A stretch of DNA of 13,258 nt. Origin: Isohypsibius dastychi (taxonomy: Eukaryota > Tardigrada > Eutardigrada > Parachela > Isohypsibiidae). The stretch lies in assembly GCA_034696485.1 (NCBI GenBank), contig JAQIWT010000987.1:1-13258 (forward strand), written 5' to 3'. The translations under genes and the position numbers were made by a program. The notes below the pieces were generated by a model that had not been told where the DNA came from, searched no databases, and was given only the letters and a program-made list of their open reading frames with translations. Position 1 is the first letter of the stretch. The number at the start of each line of letters is the position of its first letter. Below are positions 7,912 to 13,258 of this stretch, in pieces.

Positions 7912-8242
7912 AATGCATGCACAAACACCGCCTCATGCCCAGCGCATTCGGAGTACTCATCTTCATCAATGGAAGTACAACCGTACCTTTTTGCCGATAT
8001 GGAGACGAGGTTACTCCACGATGATGTTACGCTCCGTATTCGACAGATATCCCACACAAACGGTTAGACTGAAAGGGTTGGTGAAGCCGTCGATAGTCAC
8101 GGTGGGACCATACGCATAGAAAGTGTCCCCAACCCAACATTCTGTTGGTAGTAACTGACCGTGCACAAAAACGGCGGCGCGGTTGGCACCATATTCAAAT
8201 GGGTTCCAGTGGTTTCCCATTAATGATTTCCAAGTGGTGCCG
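7912..8242 (-). pseudogene. Receptor-SMAD MH2 remnant, copy 2 (truncated, frameshifted)
   Basis: This is a paralogue of the start of copy 1 and begins at the same acceptor context (CAG|CGGCACCACTTGGA). Shared runs such as TCGATAGTCACGGTGG are identical. Protein blocks visible in three frames: ETTGTHLN, APPFLCTVSYYQQNV, VGDTFYAYGPTVTIDGFTNP, CVGYLSNTERNIIVE, LHIGKKVRLYFH, SIDEDEYSECAGHEAVFVHA. Breaks: TAA 8222-8220, a one-base deletion near 8125-8140 (relative to copy 1), TAA 8013-8011, and a one-base gain near 7975-7985. Similarity stops abruptly at about 7912, in the middle of the block that in copy 1 continues as ANCNQQYG, so the 3' part of MH2 is missing. The longest open frame (8220-8011) is only a fragment. 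Non-functional as read. Confidence 0.87.
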
Positions 8243-8394
8243 CTGTAAGGATACGGAAAATTGAACGCGAAAAAATCTCAACAACGAAAACAATGGCTAG
8301 ATTTCTTGAAACCTGCTTCGAAACGGTCAGGATCTTGAAAAAAGGCTGTGCTCGCTGGATAATGGATCATTCATAATTTTTATCTTGTTTTCAC

Positions 8395-8625
8395 CCCGCA
8401 GAAATCAATTTCGCGTCGCGAAACCGCGATCGTGTGGGCAGCATATTTTGGTCTTGACCGAACAGATTCATCCAAAATTTGGACTTTCATGCTCCGGACA
8501 GCTGTTATAACCTTGTCGCAGCAGATTTCTGGCTTACGCAGTTTGTCATCATAGTCAACCTGACACCACTCTGTCCACCCGAGTCTTCCATCAATATCGA
8601 AGCACCCTTTTTCCAGACAAAAATG
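8395..8625 (-). pseudogene. MH1-like exon upstream of SMAD copy 2
   Basis: A minus-strand frame with no stop, open from 8625 and ending at a possible donor (GGG|GTGAAA, 8395/8394), 152 bases before the copy 2 MH2 exon. It has no ATG near its start, as expected for an internal exon. The peptide reads CFDIDGRLGWTEWCQVDYDD, then KLRKPEICCD, then RSRPKYAAHTIAVS. The order I-D-G-R-L, W..W, L-R-x-P-E-x-C-C, and P-x-Y...H...V resembles a shortened R-SMAD MH1 (LDGRL, WRW, HHELK-LECC, NPYHY-RV), but the DNA-binding hairpin (SHRKGLPHVIYC region) is missing. MH1 identity is an inference from spacing and from the neighbouring MH2. The exon phase does not obviously match the MH2 exon. It could be an unrelated exon. 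Confidence 0.4.
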
Positions 8626-9365
8626 TTATGCTGACATTCAGATCACCACTTTTTGAGTTTTTTCTCGTTGAATGATAGCGTTGATACTGTCAATCCATTT
8701 TTAAAGAAGACTCAAAATTTGGCAGATGAAGTTCTGGTTGAATAGGTTCAGTTATGATGTGCAATTTCAGGAAAATGAGTGATTACGAGCGTCTGAATGT
8801 CGAAACTTCCAGCGTCGAGCTTCACCAGCACACTCGACGTGCCTCATAAAATATTGAGAGAGATTTGGGTACTTGGGCGTGGTGAGACGACCAGTGGCAA
8901 GGAAGTTGGGTAGTCAACGAATCCTTACATAAAGAGTGGAAACAGTTGTATTTGATGACAGAATATGCAAAAGCTGCGACAATGATCTAAGCAGTGTGCA
9001 TGACCGCCGGTATGCAAAATTTATAGTCACCAACCCACCTCATTCAATTGCAAAAATTGATGTTGACCTTGCTTCAACTCTGCAATCCGCTATGACTTCC
9101 AAGACAAAAGTTTCTTCGTATTATGGCCGACCCCACAACTTACAAAAACAAGCAACCCGCCAATGGCCAAGCATGTGCGTTCAATATGGGTCGTTCCGCA
9201 TCTGTCGTTGGCGCTGGGTGGGAGCGGCTGAGGAGTAATTGAATGACTCGACTGGCCGGCTAGCCTTGTTCGATTTGTATATGCTACTTTCTTATTCCTA
9301 ATTATTTCATGGCTCAGAAATTCAACAGGAGAATTGGTCAAAAACTGCCTGTTTTTCGCCTCATA
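8626..9365. other. Unassigned region with weak open frames
   Basis: A plus-strand frame 8936-9238 (RICKSCDNDLSSVHDRRYAKF near its start) and an overlapping one around 9119-9238 (MADPTTYKNKQPANGQACAF) look mildly protein-like but overlap in different frames, as a decayed exon would. No family recognised, no splice model. Confidence 0.3.
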
Positions 9366-9656
9366 TTACCTAATACCACAGTTATATTGAAACAACAGCT
9401 CTACTACAGATGCGATCTGACGTGCCCTTGAGACCAAAGCCCTCAGGTCACGGTAACACGGAACGGACAGAATTTGGAAAATATCCTCAAAGACTTCCAG
9501 CCTTGATGATCCTGTATCCCCGAAACTTTTAATCTTTCGAACTAAATCCCAATATTTAATCAGCCAGACTGCAGAAATTTGGTTCTGATTAAGTAAAAAA
9601 ATGTTCAAGAACCTAATCTGAATTCGATCCATTGATGTTAAAAATGTGAAATTCAA
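9366..9656 (-). CDS. Unassigned open frame, 96 codons
   Basis: The minus-strand frame includes WLIKYWDLVRKIKSFGD and RLEVFEDIFQILSVPCYRDL, then RALVSRARQIASVVELL, a helical, protein-like composition. ATG at 9656 is the first start available, with an alternative ATG ten codons in (MDRIQIRF). I recognise no domain. No splice sites were needed to keep it open, but its length is not far above chance for this composition. Confidence 0.25.
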   Translation of the reverse strand: MNFTFLTSMDRIQIRFLNIFLLNQNQISAVWLIKYWDLVRKIKSFGDTGSSRLEVFEDIFQILSVPCYRDLRALVSRARQIASVVELLFQYNCGIR

Positions 9657-10012
9657 ACACTTTTCATCAGTAAATCCATCCTACGATTATTGACTAAGCT
9701 TCGACATTATTTCATGCTCCTGATGACACTTTATCAACAGTTCTCCGTGATCATTGCAGAAGATATAGTTCAACCCTGGGGAAATATTCTTGTATATTCA
9801 TAATTTTCGGAGCCGACCAAATCAAATCAGCAGATTTCCCGAAGATCCCTAACCCATTTAGAATTATTTCGAATCGAATTGAACCGGGAATAGTCGGAAT
9901 TTTTGTAATTTAATCAAGGATCTGGAGAGTGTTTGGGGCAGGGCAGGTATAGATTCTATATTGATAACGTTTACTGGATTGTCTGTGAGAAAAGACATGC
10001 CATACGCCGGAT
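9657..10012. other. AT-rich spacer
   Basis: I see no gene, repeat or RNA structure here. Confidence 0.5.
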
Positions 10013-10445
10013 GTGCCAGAAATAATCCTCATCTACGAACGAAACAAATGGGAGAAGATTCACTTCCAAACAAGAAAAAATGTAATGACTATTCCCACAA
10101 TGTGTTTCATTCCTTTTTTTGTAATATATACCACTTCACTAAATGCAATTCGTCTTTCATCATGCTTAAAGCTACCGCGGGAATTCGAATACGATAGCTC
10201 GTCAACGATAGCTCTGGAGCCCACAAGGAGTTTTCACGGCAACATGATAAGTATAAGTTACAAAATCAACGTAAGCTTCATTTTCCACGTGAAACTACAA
10301 GTCGGTGAGCCGATAACCATTTTGATATACTTTTCTCAACTGTCTCGTGGTTTTTTTCGTGATTCCATCTCTCTTTTTATTGTTTCAGGTGAAAAATCAT
10401 GACAAATGGAAACCGAATGATCCAGATGTGATAGCAGAAAATTAA
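10013..10445 (+). CDS. Candidate two-exon gene fragment, unassigned
   Basis: A frame open from ATG 10013 reads MPEIILIYERNKWEKIHFQT and later LEPTRSFHGNMISISYKIN, ending at a strong donor AAC|GTAAGC (10271). A strong acceptor TTGTTTCAG (ending at 10388) follows after 118 bases and continues in the same phase with VKNHDKWKPNDPDVIAEN and TAA at 10443-10445. A second intron is possible inside the first segment (GTAATG at about 10082 to TTAAAG at about 10168). The beta-strand-like pattern around NMISISYKIN faintly recalls the C-terminal lobe of arrestin-domain proteins, which nematodes have in large numbers, but I cannot support that assignment. The 5' part, if it exists, is not visible. Confidence 0.35.
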
Positions 10446-10548
10446 AAAACTGGGCACAATTTCATTGGTAACTTGATTTCAAATCACAGATTGAAGAAAA
10501 GCCAAGGATATGTCAACCGTCACAAAAGAGCGAAGCGGGCACGGAAGC

Positions 10549-10556
10549 TTTTAGAC
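10549..10556. repeat. Target site duplication, left copy (TTTTAGAC)
   Basis: Exact match to 11027-11034 across the GC-rich hAT element. Confidence 0.9.
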
Positions 10557-11026
10557 CAGACTTGCCCCGCTATTTGTAGCGGAAAAATCAAACGAGCGCC
10601 GCTACCCCGCCCTCCCGCCCGCTACTGGATTTCCCGCTACGAAACGGGAGCGGTCCATTAAAGATAGCGGGGCGGGAGCGGGCGGAACTCAAGTGAAACG
10701 GACGGAGCGGCAAATTCTACCCGCATCTCGACCGCTCCGCCCCGTTTGGGAACACGCAACCGCTCAAACAGCACTTGGCATGAGTGCGATATCTCGGAAT
10801 CTTAGATCCTCGGTTATGAAAACAATCATTTAAAATGAGCTCATTTGAAAAAATTGTGGAGCTGTTGAAACTGATTGAAATGGCAGAATTAAAATTGCCT
10901 GGAGCGGACAGAAGCGGGCGGGAGCGAGGCCATTTTTGAAGTAACGGTAGCGGTAGCGGAACGGGATGTGAGGTACGCGAGCGGGAACTGGGCGGAAATG
11001 CAAAATTCGAGAGCGGGGCAAGTCTG
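10557..11026. mobile_element. GC-rich non-autonomous hAT element (MITE) with 8-base target duplication
   Basis: A 470-base element with perfect 15-base inverted ends CAGACTTGCCCCGCT (10557-10571 and the reverse complement at 11012-11026), flanked by exact 8-base direct repeats TTTTAGAC (10549-10556 and 11027-11034). The CAG...CTG ends and 8-base duplication place it in the hAT superfamily. Both inner flanks are packed with CCCGC/GCGGG-type motifs and GTAGCGG-like words (10560-10750 and 10905-11020), while the centre (about 10755-10900) is AT-rich. No transposase frame is present. The ends differ from those of the element at 2846-3482, so this is a different hAT family. Confidence 0.92.
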
Positions 11027-11034
11027 TTTTAGAC
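11027..11034. repeat. Target site duplication, right copy (TTTTAGAC)
   Basis: Exact match to 10549-10556. No decay is visible, which suggests a fairly recent insertion. Confidence 0.9.
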
Positions 11035-11832
11035 AGTTTTTCTTGATCTTCCTCCTTCTCTTCTCAGAAAGTTTATACGATTTCGCCTTCCAAAGAAACG
11101 AGTGAAAATATCATTGTTCAGGTCTTTTGGACCATTTTGATGAAAAACACTGGATTTTTCATGCGGATTACATGTCCATCAATAAGTGTTCCGTTGAATG
11201 TTTCACAGAGGTTCTGTTTTTTCGGTTTTGATTTTTTGCCTTTTATTGTCATATCATTCGATAGATCTTAAAGAGATCCTTCAAATGATATATAGTTTTC
11301 TTCGGTCAGATCGAAAAAATTTGGGCGGCCAGAATTTTAAACAAATTCCAGCTTTGGCAAGAATAGTTGTCTTCACTGGTACTGTTAGCATCGATATCGT
11401 AATGCTGGATTCAGAACTGAAATCGCTGCAATTTCTTTATTTCATTAATTAACGATTACAGGGGCAAATAATCATGTAATATTCCAGCCAGCCAGTTCGA
11501 GCTCGATCATATTCCTGCACGAAAAAAGAGGCTTCAATGTATTCATGTTTCAAGGTGATTTTCACGAAGCAGGCGCAAACTAAATTCTTATCCACAAACC
11601 GCTATAATATTCTCATTTGTGAAATTGTTCTCATTTTTTTAAACACACCCATTGAATGTGTAAAAGATCTGTCCGCAAAGCAGGCAGTTTCAGAAAAAAT
11701 TTCAGTGTTGACTGGTATTTGCGTCGAAGTTCCTAGATTTATTTACTAGAAATAAAAGGGACGAATGGATCGACAGCTTTTTCGCCGCTGAGAAATAATT
11801 CAATAACCATTCGATGCTTCAAACGCTGATAT
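11035..11832. other. Unassigned AT-rich region with small open frames on both strands
   Basis: Fragments with protein-like composition occur on the minus strand at about 11605-11454 (TLKHEYIEASFFVQEYDRAR) and on the plus strand at about 11640-11750 (PIECVKDLSAKQAVSEKISV). They do not join into one model and I recognise no family. These may be further decayed exons. Confidence 0.3.
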
Positions 11833-12057
11833 TCACGTCAGAAAGTTGAATTTTAATTGTGCTACTTCATCCGCTTTCATAACCCCTTGATAGCCCCCAA
11901 ACTGCTCAGCAGGGCTGGCACGCGAGTATTCTGGCAGAACGAGACTGAATAATTCATCAGGCGGAGGTGTCATCAATCTCCGTTTGGATGTGGAACAATG
12001 GGCGCTTTGCCCGATGACCGTACCACTCATTTCTTGCTCTTTGCGGCCACCGCTCAT
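11833..12057 (-). CDS. Unassigned open frame, 74 codons
   Basis: ATG at 12057 to TGA at 11835-11833. The sequence is hydrophilic at first (MSGGRKEQEMSG), then RLMTPPPDELFSLVLPEYSR and GGYQGVMKADEVAQLKFNF. A proline-rich turn followed by mixed hydrophobic and acidic residues looks more like real protein than chance translation. No domain recognised. Frames further upstream on the same strand (12060-12350, CHIQIYSGLVDSECRLDAF) may be a neighbouring exon, but no clean splice joins them. Confidence 0.3.
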   Translation of the reverse strand: MSGGRKEQEMSGTVIGQSAHCSTSKRRLMTPPPDELFSLVLPEYSRASPAEQFGGYQGVMKADEVAQLKFNFLT

Positions 12058-12387
12058 TCAGTCTCACTATAAGTAACCCAAAACGCGGAGTACCAATCCA
12101 TGGAAAATATCGTCTTTAACGAAACTGAATGCGTCAAGTCTGCATTCAGAGTCAACCAAACCCGAGTAAATTTGAATGTGGCAGTTAATCCCCGCCTGCT
12201 TCGAATCGACGTCTGTAGCAATGTATTTATTACTTTTGTATACCAAAAGTAAACTATTAAGAATGGCAATTATCTTGGCAAAGCAAGTTAAACAGTTCGC
12301 AATGTTTTTACGAGACAACCTAAATCCTCTGTCTCGGAACTCACCAAAGCGCACGCCATTGACCTACATCACTTCCGAAGCCATTCA
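12058..12387. other. Unassigned stretch with competing open frames
   Basis: Plus strand: MENIVFNETECVKSAFRVNQ (from about 12101) followed by a possible donor (AAT|GTATTT). Minus strand: an overlapping frame (12354-12067). Neither can be preferred from sequence alone and no family is recognised. Confidence 0.25.
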
Positions 12388-13116
12388 TGTTGTTGTTGGT
12401 ATACACCTTATCACCCATGGAACGACAGTAGAATTTTCGTTGGACCGATTAGTGAAAGTTGTATTCTTAAGCGCTCTCCGCGGAAGAAGATTCAGGACTT
12501 GAATGCGGGCAAATTTTCTCTGACTTCGGCAGCGCTTGGACATTGTGCTGGCATAAAATCGTCTGGAAGAATGATTCTGGAGAAAATGAACAATTATTCC
12601 AGCAACTGCGGAATCTAGAGAATACCTCCAGTGTGAGTCATCAAAATCATGTAGTTTCTGGTCATAAAAGTTCCATCGACGCCACGGGCTCGCTGAGGCA
12701 AAAACTCCTGGATGGTCTGCTCCATCTGCATTCCCGGTATGTTAATGTTCACAAACACGAGGGTATGCTTATTGTCGTATGCATAACAGGGTTTCTCGGT
12801 CTTGTGTTTTTGCTTCAGAATCTCGATAAAAGCAGTGACATGAGCACGGTTATCATCCTTCCGCATGTGATGATCGATCGGCGCGTTCTCCATCATGATA
12901 ACCACGTCAATATATCTCACGGTATTTGGAGTTGATGTAAACAAAACAATGGGTTACTAGGCATTTTCGGCAAAGACGTAGCAATTGGAAGATGGAAAAG
13001 AACAGATTCTTACGTGGTGTGACATGATATGCATTTACAATTACTGTGCATTCCGTTACATCGCTGCCTATCATTCGTCGCTGCTGATCAGACGACATGT
13101 ACACTGGATCTGTCGT
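12388..13116 (-). pseudogene. DEAD-box RNA helicase C-terminal domain remnant, frameshifted
   Basis: DEAD-box helicases unwind RNA using ATP; this would be part of the second RecA-like domain. Minus-strand exon 13116-13014 starts after a TTTTCAG acceptor and contains GSDVTECTVIVNA, like the VTQ-x-V strand that opens this domain. The next block (about 12925-12665) has KDDNRAHVTAFIEILK, then DNKHTLVFVN, which fits the K-R-x-x-L-x-x-L-L spacing and motif IV (TLVFV), then EQTIQEFLPQRARGVDG, where the family has a helix and the HGD loop. After a frame change near 12661-12680 the frame open at 12741-12388 continues with QKLHDFDD and SLDSAVAGI, matching the A-L-x-D-F and VATDVAARGLDI (motif V) region. 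The arginine of motif V and all of motif VI (HRIGRTGR) are absent. The exon joint at 13014 does not keep frame. The closest group might be VASA/GLH-like, but that is a guess. Confidence 0.5.
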
Positions 13117-13258
13117 CTGAAAACCCTCACCACGGCAGTGTCGTAAGAATACCTTTTATAAGACTCACCCCCCCCCCCACCCTTTTTGGCGCATTTTTTA
13201 TCAATAAACCCATCTGCGTAAGTGAGAGTCAACCCTCTCAACTCACTTCCGACACAAT
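13117..13258. other. End of window, no gene seen, C11 homopolymer
   Basis: Contains an 11-base run of C (13168-13178) in AT-rich sequence. No feature beyond that. The upstream part of the helicase remnant, if present, would lie beyond the window edge. Confidence 0.5.

Noticed and set aside
10473-10661. Open frame running into the GC-rich repeat
   Set aside because: Its second half is translated MITE terminal sequence (arginine- and proline-rich because of CCCGC words), not a protein.
10830-11021. Minus-strand frame inside the second hAT MITE
   Set aside because: Lies wholly within a non-coding element, with composition driven by the GCGGG arrays and no transposase motif.
11198-11749. Membrane-protein gene on the plus strand
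   Set aside because: The hydrophobic start (VLIFCLLLSYHSID) is expected from T-rich DNA, and the frames do not connect or show a domain.
1-13258. A coordinated novel system such as a defence island, biosynthetic cluster or operon
   Set aside because: Gene content is unrelated eukaryotic fragments carrying lesions; no shared regulation, spacing or functional link is visible.

Overview
The window looks like eukaryotic, most probably nematode (Caenorhabditis-type), nuclear DNA. Coding stretches are broken by short introns of about 58-126 bases with GT...AG borders and TTTCAG-like acceptors, non-coding stretches are AT-rich, and no bacterial operon, Shine-Dalgarno or CRISPR signal is visible. 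I found no gene that I can call intact. The window is best read as a graveyard: decayed pieces of transposons and of several conserved eukaryotic genes, with a few unassigned open frames between them.

Layout. 83-2121 (+): a four-exon remnant of a hAT-family transposase with three in-frame stops and a frameshift. 2557-3973 (+): a possible two-exon gene with a coiled coil. Its apparent intron holds a 637-base non-autonomous hAT element (2846-3482, perfect 8-base target duplication), which is itself interrupted by a 152-base palindromic TA-flanked element (3032-3183). 4161-5194: three short open frames that I cannot name. 5365-5827 (-): the last three exons of an exportin-1 (CRM1/XPO1) gene, with the final splice acceptor changed. 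6146-6903 (-): a degenerate receptor-SMAD MH2 domain in three exons. 7912-8242 (-): a second, truncated copy of the same MH2 start, with an MH1-like exon upstream (8395-8625) and a fainter counterpart for the first copy (about 7075-7376). 10013-10445 (+): an unassigned two-exon candidate. 10557-11026: a second non-autonomous hAT element, GC-rich, again with a perfect 8-base target duplication. 12388-13116 (-): a broken DEAD-box RNA helicase C-terminal domain.

Nothing suggests that these genes work together. What links them is their state: conserved exons and introns are still in order, but stops, frameshifts and one lost splice site have accumulated. Preserved introns argue for DNA-level duplication rather than reverse-transcribed copies. 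The best-supported novel content is the transposon structure (two hAT families of small elements with exact 8-base duplications, one nested insertion) and the paired SMAD pseudogenes. Family names come from motifs read by eye; no database search was run.
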